Assembly (NCBI GenBank): GCA_023248635.1
Contig: JAHFED010000052.1
Location: forward strand, 1-42,811
Reading direction: 5' to 3'
Source of the DNA: Myxococcales bacterium
Lineage (GTDB): Bacteria > Myxococcota > UBA727 > VGSZ01
DNA length: 42,811 nucleotides
This document shows, piece after piece, positions 1 through 8,480 of the stretch (positions within the stretch are counted from its first letter, which is position 1; every line of letters starts with the position of its first letter). The notes below the pieces were generated by a model, which saw only the letters and a program-made list of their open reading frames with translations, made no database searches and was not told the DNA's origin. The translations under genes were made by a program, and so were the position numbers.

Positions 1-36
1 GTGCGCTCACCCGCCATCCGCTAAGCAGCCGGAGCC

Positions 37-1947
37 ATGACGACGATCCGCTATCGCATCACACCCAAGAACCCCCGGGCCCACCTCTTCGAGGTCGAGC
101 TCAGCATCGAGCGCCCGGCGCGTCAGCAGCAGCTGTGGCTCCCGGTGTGGATCCCCGGCAGCTACCTGGTGCGCGAGTTCGCCCGCCACATCGTCACACT
201 CACGGCCGTCGCCGACGGCGCGCCCATCGCTGCCGACAAGATCGACAAGCACACCTGGCAGCTCGAGACGGGCGAAGGCGTCAACATCGTCGTCGTCACC
301 ACCACGGTCTATGCCTGGGATCTCAGCGTTCGCGCCGCCCACCTCGATCAGACCCACGCCTTCTTCAACGGTCCGTCGGTCTTTCTGGCCGTGAAGGGAC
401 GCGAACAGCAGCCGTGTGAGCTCGTGATCGAGCCGCCCTCCGACGAGAGCTGCAAAGGCTGGCGCGTCGCCACTACCCTGCCCGCCGTCGACGTGCGACC
501 CACCGGACCCACCGGCGGCTTCGGTCGCTTCCGGGCCGCCGACTACGACGAGCTCTGCGATCACCCCGTCGAAATGGGCACCTTCGATCTGGTGGAATTC
601 AACGCCGGCGGTGTGCCCCACCAGATGGCCATCACCGGCCGCGTGCGCTTCGATCGCGAAAGGCTGCAACGTGACCTCGCGGCGATCTGCAACGAGCAGA
701 TCCGCATGTTCCACGGCGCGGGCAAGCCGCCCTTCGCGCGTTACCTCTTCCTCACCATGGCCGTGGGCGAGGGCTACGGCGGCCTCGAGCACCGCAGCTC
801 GACCGCACTCATCTGCAAACGCGACGACCTGCCCCGTCCATCGCCGGGAGTGAGCAACGGCAACGGCAGCGCGATGACGACGACGAGTGCGGCTGCCGGA
901 CCAGCGACGCCCAGCGATCCCAACGACAGCTATCGCTCCTTCCTCGGGCTGTGCAGCCACGAGTACTTCCACCTGTGGAACGTCAAGCGCATCAAGCCCG
1001 CCGCTTTTTCTCCCTACGATTTGTCGCGCGAAAACCCGACACGTTTGCTCTGGGCCTTCGAGGGAATCACCAGCTACTACGACGACCTTGCTCTCGTGCG
1101 TTCGGGTGTGATTTCGGTCGAGAGCTGGCTCGATCTCCTGGGCCGGACGACGACGAAGGTGCTGCGCGCTGGCGGACGCAAAAAACAGTCGCTGGCTGAG
1201 TCTTCTTATGACTCTTGGATCAAGTACTATCGCCAAGACGAAAACACACCAAATTCACAGGTCTCTTACTACACCAAAGGGTCCCTGGTCGCCTTGGCCC
1301 TCGACATCACCCTGCGCTCGGCCACCGACGACGCCCGCTCCCTCGACGACGTGATGCGCCTGCTCTTGGCGCGCTACGGCGACAACGCCAACGGCAGGGG
1401 CGCAGGCGTGCCCGAAGACGGCGTCGAAAGGGCCGCTGCCGAGGTCGCCGGCGTCGACCTCAAACCCTTCTTCGACGAATACGTGCGCGGCGTAAACGAC
1501 GTCCCCCTGGGCGGACTGCTCGAGCCTTTCGGCCTGCGGCTGCACCTGCGTCCCGTCGACAGCGACAGCGACCCCGGGGGCAAGCCCGGCAAGAAAGACG
1601 CCGAGAAGCGCGGCTCCCTCGGGATCACCGCTGGCGTCGGCGACGACGGTGCTCACCTCGCTCACGTGCACGACGGCGGCGCGGCCCAAAAAGCCGGGCT
1701 CTCCGCCGGCGACGTCGTGGTGGCGGTCGACGGCCTGCGTGCCTCGCGCGGCATGTTGGCGCGCCACGTCGGCGAGCGCCCGCCCGGAGAACGCCTGCAC
1801 CTGCACGTGTTTCGCCGCGACGAGCTCCACGAATTCGACGTCGTCTTGCAGGCACCCGAGCCCGAGGCGGCCTGGTTCTCCGTCGACGACGCCGCCCCCC
1901 CCGAGGCCCGGGCCCGCCGCACCGCGTGGCTCTTGCGGAAATCCTGA
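37..1947 (+). CDS. M61-family metallopeptidase (glycyl aminopeptidase type) with PDZ domain
   Basis: A 636-residue protein of the M61 family, zinc aminopeptidases of the gluzincin type. The sequence shows an N-terminal beta-rich half, the catalytic HEYFH at residues 308-312 followed by the family signature LWNVKRIKP, then WAFEGITSYY, which supplies the glutamate ligand, and the conserved ENTPNSQVSYY segment near residue 400. Residues about 530-615 look like a PDZ domain, normal for this family. No clear signal peptide is visible, so it is probably cytoplasmic. The ATG at 37 is preceded by GGAG only two bases away, so the start is plausible but the ribosome site is tight. A Ser/Gly/Thr-rich insert (about residues 270-290) precedes the catalytic motif. 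The next gene begins four bases after the stop, suggesting one transcript. Family assignment is firm; the natural substrate is unknown. Confidence 0.93.
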   Translation: MTTIRYRITPKNPRAHLFEVELSIERPARQQQLWLPVWIPGSYLVREFARHIVTLTAVADGAPIAADKIDKHTWQLETGEGVNIVVVTTTVYAWDLSVRAAHLDQTHAFFNGPSVFLAVKGREQQPCELVIEPPSDESCKGWRVATTLPAVDVRPTGPTGGFGRFRAADYDELCDHPVEMGTFDLVEFNAGGVPHQMAITGRVRFDRERLQRDLAAICNEQIRMFHGAGKPPFARYLFLTMAVGEGYGGLEHRSSTALICKRDDLPRPSPGVSNGNGSAMTTTSAAAGPATPSDPNDSYRSFLGLCSHEYFHLWNVKRIKPAAFSPYDLSRENPTRLLWAFEGITSYYDDLALVRSGVISVESWLDLLGRTTTKVLRAGGRKKQSLAESSYDSWIKYYRQDENTPNSQVSYYTKGSLVALALDITLRSATDDARSLDDVMRLLLARYGDNANGRGAGVPEDGVERAAAEVAGVDLKPFFDEYVRGVNDVPLGGLLEPFGLRLHLRPVDSDSDPGGKPGKKDAEKRGSLGITAGVGDDGAHLAHVHDGGAAQKAGLSAGDVVVAVDGLRASRGMLARHVGERPPGERLHLHVFRRDELHEFDVVLQAPEPEAAWFSVDDAAPPEARARRTAWLLRKS

Positions 1948-1950
1948 CGA

Positions 1951-2634
1951 GTGGGGGCCATCGCCTTCTTCGACGTCGACAAAACACTGCTCTCGGTGAA
2001 CAGCGCCTCGTTGTGGGTGCGCCGCGAGCTCGCCGCGGGCAACCTCTCGCGCCTCCAGGCCCTGCGGGCTGGCTTTTGGGTCACCCTCTACCACCTGGGC
2101 TTCGCGCGCATGGACGACGTGCTCAACGAGGCCGTCGCCACCTTGAAAGGGCGCGTCGAGCGCGAGGTCATCGAGCACACGCTGGCCTTCTATCGGGCCG
2201 ACGTGAAGCACACCATCCAACCCGCGGCCCGCGCGGCCATTCAGCGGCACAAGGAACGCGGCGACCTGGTGTTCTTGCTGACGTCGTCGTCGAACTACTT
2301 GTCGGCGCCCTTGGCCGACGAGCTGCAGATCGATGGATTCCTGGCCAACCGCTTCGTCGTCGACGGCGGCCGCTTCACCGGTCTCGCCGTGCAGCCCTTG
2401 TGCTTTGGCGCCGGCAAGGTGCAGCACGCCCAGGTCGTGGCTGAGAAGCTCAAGATCAAGCTCAAGGAGTGTTCGTTTTACACCGACAGCGCCAGTGACC
2501 TGCCCATGCTCGAAGCCGTCGGCGTCCCCGTCGCCGTCGATCCCGACCCGCGGCTGCGGCGCATCGCTCGCCGTCGAGGATGGGCCATCGAGGCCTGGCG
2601 TCAGCCGGTGAAAGCGTTGCCCTCGGAACGCTGA
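1951..2634 (+). CDS. HAD-superfamily IB hydrolase (SerB/CicA-like phosphatase)
   Basis: A 227-residue HAD subfamily IB protein. Motif I is FDVDKT (D8 nucleophile, D10 acid/base), motif II lies in LLTSSS near residue 112, and motif IV is TDSASDLPML near residue 179. The helical cap between motifs I and II fits subfamily IB, which includes phosphoserine phosphatase and CicA-like enzymes. DVDKT in place of DVDGT is common in this branch. The GTG start at 1951 follows the upstream stop by three bases, so the two genes are probably co-transcribed. The TGA stop (2632-2634) is at the same time the first three bases of a composite hairpin repeat, so the C-terminus sits exactly at the repeat junction. 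The substrate cannot be read from sequence. Confidence 0.88.
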   Translation: MGAIAFFDVDKTLLSVNSASLWVRRELAAGNLSRLQALRAGFWVTLYHLGFARMDDVLNEAVATLKGRVEREVIEHTLAFYRADVKHTIQPAARAAIQRHKERGDLVFLLTSSSNYLSAPLADELQIDGFLANRFVVDGGRFTGLAVQPLCFGAGKVQHAQVVAEKLKIKLKECSFYTDSASDLPMLEAVGVPVAVDPDPRLRRIARRRGWAIEAWRQPVKALPSER

Positions 2635-3062
2635 TCCCCGATCTCGCTGAACTTCGACCGCGGAGCGGTCTCGTTCAGCTCCGTCGTGGATGCCCTTCTG
2701 GGAGGTCTGATCCCCGATCTCGCTGAACTTCGACCGCGGAGCGGTCTCGTTCAGCTCCGTCGGGGATGCTCTTCTGGGAGGTCTGGTGCAGACCTCCCCC
2801 CGCGCCGGCGGAGCCGGACGCGGGGCCCCCCAACCAACTCCGCGTCCCGCGGGCGCGCTCCACGCGCATCATCCAGCGTCTTTCCCATCTCAGAACGTGG
2901 TCGAACATCAATCGGACGCGGGATGATGCAGACCTCCCCCCGCGCCGGCAGAGCCGGACGCGGGGCCCCCCACCAACTCCGCGTTCCGCGGGCGCGCTTC
3001 ACGCCCCATCCCGCGTCTTTCCAATTCAGAACGCGGTCGAACATCAAGCGGACGCGGGATGA
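2632..3062 (+). repeat. Composite multi-hairpin repeat, copy A, with duplicated modules
   Basis: The largest of six copies. Module I (2710-2767, 58 nt) is a long hairpin: ATCCCCGA/TCGGGGAT outside, GCTGAAC/GTTCAGC in the middle, GACCGC/GCGGTC at the tip around GGA. Module II (2776-2798) is GGGAGGTCTG-GTG-CAGACCTCCC. Module III (2798-2825) is CCCCGCG-CCGGC-GGA-GCCGG-A-CGCGGGG. Module IV (2867-2928) is closed by CATCATCC-GCGTC against GACGCGGGATGATG. Here module I occurs twice in tandem (2634-2691 and 2710-2767), and modules III-IV are repeated at about 2928-3062 after a GATGATGCAG junction. The element starts at the TGA stop of the HAD gene and lies between convergent genes. No coding role is apparent. 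Confidence 0.93.
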
Positions 3063-3142
3063 GGCGTCGTCACTCCCAAGACTCCGATCTTCCTCGGATT
3101 GCTCCAAGGGCGACCTCGCACGCCGCCGTCGGCCCCAGAGAA

Positions 3143-3172
3143 GAAGAAGGCGCCATCTCTGGCGCCTCCTTC
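3143..3172. terminator. Hairpin between repeat A and tkt (terminator-like)
   Basis: GGCGCC at 3149-3154 pairs with GGCGCC at 3161-3166 around ATCTCT. The stem is extended by GAAG on the left against CTTC on the right, with one bulge. It lies between the convergent HAD and tkt genes and could end transcription from either side, but it has no clear U-tract. It is separate from the composite repeat modules. Confidence 0.4.
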
Positions 3173-3204
3173 TGCACTTCACTCTGGCAAACCCGTCCCG
3201 AGGG

Positions 3205-3262
3205 GCATGGGCGACACCGAAGGTGTCTCCGCCGCCTCAGCGGCGGAGCTCTGCGCCCATGC
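3205..3262 (-). terminator. Three-way-junction structure just downstream of tkt
   Basis: Three nested stems with perfect arms: an outer 9-bp stem GCATGGGCG (3205-3213) / CGCCCATGC (3254-3262), an inner hairpin ACACC-GAA-GGTGT (3214-3226), and a second inner hairpin CTCCGCCGC-CTCA-GCGGCGGAG (3227-3248). CTCTG is left unpaired at 3249-3253. It begins six bases past the tkt stop on the minus strand. A 3'-end or terminator role for the tkt mRNA is the simplest reading. The junction layout is more elaborate than an ordinary terminator and no U-tract follows. Confidence 0.55.
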
Positions 3263-3267
3263 ACCGA

Positions 3268-5376
3268 TCAGGCCTTCTTGGCGATTTGTTCTTTGGCGCG
3301 CTCGATGACGTTCTCGGTGGTGAAACCGAACTTCTTCTGCAGCTCCTTGAGGGGAGCCGAGGCGCCGAAGCTCTTCATCGCGATGATGCAGCCGGTGTCG
3401 CCGGCGTAACGCTCCCAGCCAAAGCTGCCGGCCTGCTCGACGCAGACGCGGGCCTTGACGGCGGCGGGCAGCACGGACTCCTTGTAGGCCGCCGTCTGGT
3501 GCTCGAAGACCTCCCACGAGGGGATCGAGACCACGCGGGACTTGACGCCCTGCTTCGCGAGCTCTTCGTGCGCAGAGACGCACAGAGAGACCTCGGAGCC
3601 GGTGCCGATCAAGATCACATCGGGCTTGGCATCAGCAGCGTCGCCGACGACGTAGCCGCCCTTCTGCAGGCCCTCGGCCGAGTTGTACTTGGTGCGATCG
3701 AGGGTCGGCAGCGGTTGGCGGGTCAAGATCAGGGCGACCGGCTCGTGCCGGCTCTTCATGATGAAGCGCCAGGCTTCGACGACTTCGTTGGCGTCGCCCG
3801 GGCGCAGGGTCACGAGGCCCGGGATCGCGCGCAACGAACCGAGGTGCTCGATGGGTTGGTGGGTGGGTCCGTCTTCGCCGACGCCGATGGAGTCGTGGGT
3901 GAAGATGTGAACCGCGGGGATTTCCATGATGGCCGAGAGCCGGATCGCCGTGCGCGCGTAGTCACTGAAAATCAGGAACTGCGAGCCGTAGGGCTTGATC
4001 TTCGACAGGCTCAAGCCGTTGACGATGGCGTGCATCGCGTGCTCGCGGACGCCGAAGTGGAAGTTGCGGCCGCCGTAGTCGCCCAGGTGGCTCTCGGGGT
4101 TGATGAAGTCGCCGGCCCCCTCGAAGGTCAGGCGGGTCTTCGTCGACGGCGCCAAGTCTGCGGATCCTCCCATGAGCCAGGGGACGTTCTTGGCCAGCTG
4201 GTTCAGCACCTTGCCGCCAGCGTCGCGACCGGCCACGCCCTTGGCGTCAGCGGGGTACACAGGCAGGTCCTTGTCCCAGTTTTCGGGCAGGGCACGGCGC
4301 TGCATGCGCTCGAGGTGGTCGGCGAGCTCGGCGTGGGCCTTTTTGTACTCGGCGAACTTGTCGAACCAGTCGCGGCGCAGCTTGCCACCACGCTCACCGA
4401 TGCCGGCCTTGTAGTGGGCGAGGACGTCTTCGGGGACGAGGAACTTCTCGTCGGGCCAGCCGTAGTTCTTCTTGGTGAGGCGAATCTCCTCTTCGCCGAG
4501 GGGCTCGCCGTGGGCGGCGTGGGTGTCTTGCTTGTTGGGCGCGCCCCAGGCGATGTGGCTGTCGACGATGATCAGCGTCGGGCGGTCCTTCGTCTTTTTG
4601 AAGGTGTTGAGGGCGCGCCTCATCATGTTGAGGTCGTTGGCGTCGCCGACGCGGACCACGTTCCAGCCGTAGCCGACGAAGCGGGTGGCGACGTCTTCGG
4701 AGAAGGCCCACTCGGTGTGGCCTTCGATGGTGATCTTATTATTGTCGTAGATCCAGCAGAGGTTGTCGAGCTTCAAGTGCGCAGCAAGCGACGCGGCCTC
4801 GTGCGAAAGACCTTCCATCATGCAGCCGTCGCCGCAGATGGCATAGGTGTCATACGAGAACATCTCGAAGCCGGGGCGGTTGAAGTGCGCGGCCTGCCAC
4901 TTCGACGCGATGGCCATGCCCACCGACGTCGCCACGCCCTGGCCCAGGGGCCCGGTGGTGGTCTCGACGCCAGAGGTCCAGCGGTACTCGGGGTGACCCG
5001 GGCAGCGGGAATCGAGCTGGCGGAAGCGCTTGATGTCGTCGAGGGGCACAGAGAGCTCGCCCATGCGCTCGTACTTGCCGTTGACGGCCTTCACCTGCGT
5101 GAGGTGGAGGATCGAGTAGAGCAACATCGACGCGTGGCCGATGGAGAGGACGAAGCGATCGCGGTTCGGCCAGATCGGGTCGTCGGGATCGAAGGCCAGG
5201 GCCTCATTCCACAGGGTGTAGACGACGGGGGCCATCGCCATCGCGGTGCCGGGGTGACCTGAGTTCGCGGCCTGCACGGCGTCCATCGAGAGGGTGCGGA
5301 TGGTGTTGATGGCCTTGAACTCCATCGCTTCTTTGGCCTTCTCGGCCTGAATCTTGGCTTGTTCCTGCGCTGCCAT
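3268..5376 (-). CDS. tkt: Transketolase
   Basis: A 702-residue thiamine-diphosphate enzyme that moves two-carbon ketol units between sugar phosphates in the non-oxidative pentose phosphate pathway; cytosolic and normally dimeric. Visible landmarks are SGHPG (about 39-43), GHAS (80-83), the ThDP/Mg motif GDGCMMEG beginning near residue 182 with the Asn of YDNNK about 30 residues on, the central pyrimidine-binding domain with FHFGVREHAM carrying the catalytic glutamate, DSIGVGEDGPTHQP, and a C-terminal domain with GTGSEVSL. Length is slightly above the usual 660-670, mostly from an Ala/Lys/Glu-rich N-terminal extension of about 20 residues. The ATG at 5376 has a GGGAG ribosome site a few bases upstream. 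It is transcribed divergently from the carbonic anhydrase gene. Confidence 0.97.
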   Translation of the reverse strand: MAAQEQAKIQAEKAKEAMEFKAINTIRTLSMDAVQAANSGHPGTAMAMAPVVYTLWNEALAFDPDDPIWPNRDRFVLSIGHASMLLYSILHLTQVKAVNGKYERMGELSVPLDDIKRFRQLDSRCPGHPEYRWTSGVETTTGPLGQGVATSVGMAIASKWQAAHFNRPGFEMFSYDTYAICGDGCMMEGLSHEAASLAAHLKLDNLCWIYDNNKITIEGHTEWAFSEDVATRFVGYGWNVVRVGDANDLNMMRRALNTFKKTKDRPTLIIVDSHIAWGAPNKQDTHAAHGEPLGEEEIRLTKKNYGWPDEKFLVPEDVLAHYKAGIGERGGKLRRDWFDKFAEYKKAHAELADHLERMQRRALPENWDKDLPVYPADAKGVAGRDAGGKVLNQLAKNVPWLMGGSADLAPSTKTRLTFEGAGDFINPESHLGDYGGRNFHFGVREHAMHAIVNGLSLSKIKPYGSQFLIFSDYARTAIRLSAIMEIPAVHIFTHDSIGVGEDGPTHQPIEHLGSLRAIPGLVTLRPGDANEVVEAWRFIMKSRHEPVALILTRQPLPTLDRTKYNSAEGLQKGGYVVGDAADAKPDVILIGTGSEVSLCVSAHEELAKQGVKSRVVSIPSWEVFEHQTAAYKESVLPAAVKARVCVEQAGSFGWERYAGDTGCIIAMKSFGASAPLKELQKKFGFTTENVIERAKEQIAKKA

Positions 5377-5559
5377 GGTCGTCTCCCGGGACTCGTCAGC
5401 GATCTGCTCGGGGCGAGATCGCGAGGGTTGTTGTCTGTGCGGTCAGAGGCGGGCGAGGGTCCGGCAAGTCCACCTCCGAAGTCAAACCGAAAGCCGTTGC
5501 CGGCGCCGGCCCTGGAGCGGCCCATCCCCGGCCGGAGCTAAAAGAGATACTGAAACCCC

Positions 5560-6231
5560 ATGAAGAAGCTCCTCGACGGAATTCATCGTTTCCAATCCGG
5601 CGTCTTCGGCGCACAACAGGCGTTGTTTTCCCGCCTCTCAAAAGGTCAGGACCCCGAGGCCCTCTTCATTACCTGCTCAGATAGCCGCATCAATCCCAAC
5701 CTCGTGACACAAACAGATCCCGGTGATCTCTTCATTATCCGCAATGCTGGCAACATCATTCCCGCCTACGGCCCCCTGCATGGCGGCGAGGCTGCGACGA
5801 TCGAATATGCCATTGAAGTGCTCGGCGTAAAAGATGTCATCATTTGCGGACACACCCACTGCGGCGCAATGAAATCAATCCTCGATCCCACCGGTCTGGA
5901 GGAGCTGCCGGCGGTGAAGGGCTGGCTGACCCACGCCGACGCCACCCGCCGCATCATGAAGACGGTCTACAAAGAGCTTCCCGAAGAGGAATTGCTCGAA
6001 ACCTGCGTCGAGGAAAACGTGCTGGTGCAGATCGAGAACCTGCGCACCCATCCGGCCGTGTTGGCGGCCCTGACCCGCGGTGAAATGCAGCTGCATGCCT
6101 GGGTCTACGAGATCGAAACCGGCGTCGTCGACGCCTTCGACGCCGACACCGGGCAGTTCGTGCCGGTGCAACAGGCCGGTCGAGGGGTGGCCGAGCGGGC
6201 CGAACGCCTCGGGGGTCGCCGACAGATCTGA
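5560..6231 (+). CDS. Beta-class carbonic anhydrase
   Basis: A 223-residue beta-carbonic anhydrase that interconverts CO2 and bicarbonate with a cysteine/histidine-bound zinc. The ligands are visible as C39 in TCSDSR, and H98 and C101 in CGHTHCGAM; D41 and R43 form the usual Asp-Arg dyad. RNAGN and GEAATIEYA are also typical. There is no signal peptide, so it is cytoplasmic. The ribosome site is weak (an AAGAG-like stretch some 15 bases upstream), but the N-terminus aligns well with the family from the ATG. The first 300 bases are noticeably richer in A/T-ending codons than the last 300. It is divergent from tkt across 183 bases, which must hold both promoters. Confidence 0.95.
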   Translation: MKKLLDGIHRFQSGVFGAQQALFSRLSKGQDPEALFITCSDSRINPNLVTQTDPGDLFIIRNAGNIIPAYGPLHGGEAATIEYAIEVLGVKDVIICGHTHCGAMKSILDPTGLEELPAVKGWLTHADATRRIMKTVYKELPEEELLETCVEENVLVQIENLRTHPAVLAALTRGEMQLHAWVYEIETGVVDAFDADTGQFVPVQQAGRGVAERAERLGGRRQI

Positions 6232-6288
6232 TCGATGAGCCACGTCGACGTCGACGACGGCCTTGTCCAACCGGGCGCGAGCGAGGCT

Positions 6289-6819
6289 TCAGGTGAAGGG
6301 CGTGAGCTCTTCTTCGGCGGAGCCGATGACCCGTTCGATGGCGAAGGCCGCACCGCGCGAGATCGAGATGCGCTTGCCGTTGGGGGCAGTTTCGTCGTCG
6401 TCGTCGAGCTCGTCGCTGGCGTCGCCGAACACCGCGGCGGATTCCGCCAGCAGGGGAATGAGGATGGCCTCGATGGCCTCGTAGTCCTCGAGCCCCTGCT
6501 GCGGCGATTCGGCGTGCTCGAAGAGGAACCGGCGCAGCACCGGCAACCACGCCAACGCCGCGAGCAGGAAGTCGTCGACCTTGAAGCCCAGGGCCAGGCG
6601 CAGTTGGGCGGTGTGGCGCGTGTATTCACGCAGGTTGGCGTCGTCGCCGGTCTCGACGAAGCGAGCGAACATCGTCAACAGCCGCAGCAGACTCGCCTCG
6701 AGCGCGTTCTGATCGAGGCCCGCGTAGCGCAGCGACAGGGCCCGCGTCTGGCGCACCAACGCCCGCGCGATCCGCACCTTGTGACTGCCGAGGAGGTCGA
6801 GGACGCGCTCGTGGGACAT
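6289..6819 (-). CDS. Unknown helical protein with acidic tail
   Basis: A 176-residue predicted protein with no recognised catalytic motif. It looks all-helical, with a segment LREYTRHTAQLRLALGF followed by a hydrophobic, Leu-rich stretch (DDFLLAALAWLPVLRRF) that resembles the N-terminal helical domains of RsbR/RsbRD-type regulators; this resemblance is weak and by eye only. An acidic stretch (DELDDDDE) precedes the C-terminus. I chose the ATG at 6819 because GAGGGG stands just upstream. The longer open frame to 6930 adds a Gly/Pro-rich stretch that does not look coding. It faces the carbonic anhydrase gene convergently with a 57-base gap and is divergent from the propeller lipoprotein gene. 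Confidence 0.6.
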   Translation of the reverse strand: MSHERVLDLLGSHKVRIARALVRQTRALSLRYAGLDQNALEASLLRLLTMFARFVETGDDANLREYTRHTAQLRLALGFKVDDFLLAALAWLPVLRRFLFEHAESPQQGLEDYEAIEAILIPLLAESAAVFGDASDELDDDDETAPNGKRISISRGAAFAIERVIGSAEEELTPFT

Positions 6820-6955
6820 CCCCTCGACTACTCGGTCACCCGGCGGGGGAAAACCCGGTTCGCATCGCAGTGCCTGTGACGGCCGCCCAGCACCGACACG
6901 AGGCAGGTCAGCAGGCATCCCCCCACCCACGTGAGGCCCCCACTACGCTCAGCCC

Positions 6956-8302
6956 ATGAGATCGCCCCTGACGTCACTCTCACCCGCTCTCTTTGCCAGC
7001 TGCTTGCTCTGCTCCGGCGGCGTGTCGGTGTGCGGCATTCCGGTCGTCGAAGTGACCGAGGACGAGGAGCGCGCTGGCGACGACGGCGACAACGAAGACG
7101 ACGGCGACGACGGGAGCGGCGGTGAAGGAAGCGGGGACGAGGGAGAAGGTGAAGATGGGGGCGAAGAAGGCGACAACGGCGGCGAGGGAGAGGGGGGCGG
7201 CGAAGGCGAAGACGGCGGCGAAGGAGAAGGCGACGGAGGCGGTGAAGGGGGAGGAGAAGGCGAGGGCTGCAGGGACGGCGTCGAGGTGATCGACGGCGCA
7301 GCAACCGGCACCTTCAACTCCGTCGCTGTCGACGACGAGGGGCTGCTGCACGTGGCCTACTCGCAGGTGTCCGGCGGCGTGATCTACGCGCGCCAGCACG
7401 CCGGCGGGGCCTGGACCTTCGAGGTGGTGCAGGCCCTGCCCGTTGGCAGCCATCCCGCCATCGCCGTCGGCGCCGGCCCAGACCCCGAGGTGCACGTGGT
7501 GTATCCGGGCCCCAGCGGCAGCATCGACCATGCGGTGCGCGACCCCGAAACGCAGGAATGGTCGGTGCCCGACAGCGCGGTGGCAGGGGCCACGAGCGCG
7601 CGAGTGCGGAACCTGGAGATCGACGACGACGGCGGCCTGCACCTGCTCTACGAGGCGTCGCTGCCCTTCGTTGGCGTCGTCTCCCTGTATGTGCACAAAC
7701 CAGCCGGCGCGCAGTGGGGCAACGTCGAACAGGTGGCCGTCCTGGCGCAGCCCGGCGTCTTTTATTTCGGCGAAGAGTCGATGGCCCTCGACGACGACGG
7801 CGTCCCCCATGTCGCTTATCAGGACGACCTCGACGGCAACCGCGACGATCTGGGCTACGCCGTCCGCGCTGCCAGCGGCTGGGCGACTGAAATCGTGACC
7901 GACGTCGGCTTCGTCGGCGGCCACAACGCCATCGCGGTGGACGACGAGGGCACGGTGCACATCGCCTACACCGACCTTGCGGCCTTCGGCCTGCAGCACG
8001 CCCACCGCGCTGCCACTGCGGATGCCTGGACCCTCCAGACGCTGGACACCACCGACAACCCCGACGGGGTGGCGCTGGCGACGGGCGCTGATGGGGTGGT
8101 GCGCGCGGCCTACCGCACGCTGGATTTCTGCCGGCTGCGCGCGGCGGCGTTCAACGGCACGACCTGGGACGCCGAGCTGGTCGACGACGACCACTGCGCC
8201 CTGGACGAGCTCTCGCTCGCCGTCGACGGCGACAGCGTGGCCCACGTGGTCTTTCACGGCTCAGACGGCGACGACCTGCTTCAGGCGACGGTCTGCCCCT
8301 GA
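6956..8302 (+). CDS. Secreted lipoprotein-like protein: Gly/Glu/Asp-rich linker plus seven-repeat beta-propeller
   Basis: 448 residues. A short hydrophobic N-terminus ending in FASC looks like a lipobox, so the protein is probably anchored in the envelope. Residues about 32-105 are almost only Gly, Glu and Asp. The remainder contains seven spaced copies of a motif of the type (A/L)(I/V/L)AVDDxGxxHVAY: NSVAVDDEGLLHVAYS, AIAVGAGPDPEVHVVY, RNLEIDDDGGLHLLYE, SMALDDDGVPHVAYQ, AIAVDDEGTVHIAYT, VALATGADGVVRAAY and LSLAVDGDSVAHVVF. Seven such units suggest a seven-bladed propeller with calcium-binding-like Asp loops. The ligand is unknown. Its TGA stop is the first codon of composite repeat copy B. 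The start is the first ATG in frame; its ribosome site is weak. Confidence 0.82.
   Translation: MRSPLTSLSPALFASCLLCSGGVSVCGIPVVEVTEDEERAGDDGDNEDDGDDGSGGEGSGDEGEGEDGGEEGDNGGEGEGGGEGEDGGEGEGDGGGEGGGEGEGCRDGVEVIDGAATGTFNSVAVDDEGLLHVAYSQVSGGVIYARQHAGGAWTFEVVQALPVGSHPAIAVGAGPDPEVHVVYPGPSGSIDHAVRDPETQEWSVPDSAVAGATSARVRNLEIDDDGGLHLLYEASLPFVGVVSLYVHKPAGAQWGNVEQVAVLAQPGVFYFGEESMALDDDGVPHVAYQDDLDGNRDDLGYAVRAASGWATEIVTDVGFVGGHNAIAVDDEGTVHIAYTDLAAFGLQHAHRAATADAWTLQTLDTTDNPDGVALATGADGVVRAAYRTLDFCRLRAAAFNGTTWDAELVDDDHCALDELSLAVDGDSVAHVVFHGSDGDDLLQATVCP
7045..7265 (+). repeat. Low-complexity GGCGAAGGAGA-type tract coding a Gly/Glu/Asp linker
   Basis: About 220 bases of purine-rich, imperfect short repeats (GGCGAAGG, GAGGGCGG, GACGGCGG variants) that encode the acidic Gly/Glu/Asp linker of the propeller lipoprotein. 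No single period dominates. It is likely to vary in length between strains by slippage. Confidence 0.75.
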
Positions 8303-8480
8303 TCCCCGATCTCGCTGAACTTCGACCGCGGAGCGGTCTCGTTCAGCTCCGTCGGGGATGCTCTTCTGGGAGGTCTGATGCAGACCTCCCCCCGCGCCCG
8401 CGGGGCCCCCCACCAACTCCGCGTTCCGCGGGCGCGCTTCACGCGCATCATCCCGCGTCTTTCCCGGGATGCGGGATGAG
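8300..8480 (+). repeat. Composite multi-hairpin repeat, copy B (internally deleted)
   Basis: Begins with the TGA stop of the propeller gene. Modules I (8302-8359) and II are intact. Module III has lost its inner stem but keeps CCCCGCG against CGCGGGG, and module IV has lost most of its loop yet still closes with CATCCCGC against GCGGGATG. Deletions that spare the stems suggest that pairing matters. The element ends just before the arginase-family gene. Confidence 0.9.

Noticed and set aside
2675-3182. Conserved reading frames inside composite repeats (for example MMRVKRARGTRSW in several copies)
   Set aside because: The same peptide appears because the DNA is repeated; frames differ in length, lack ribosome sites and are broken by module deletions, so they are not taken as genes.
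2686-5262. 858-residue plus-strand open frame opposite transketolase
   Set aside because: It is antisense to an unambiguous tkt gene, runs through repeat A, and has a residue composition typical of GC-rich shadow frames.
5377-5559. Promoter motifs between tkt and carbonic anhydrase
   Set aside because: Both promoters must be here, but I could not point to a convincing -35/-10 pair, so none is annotated.
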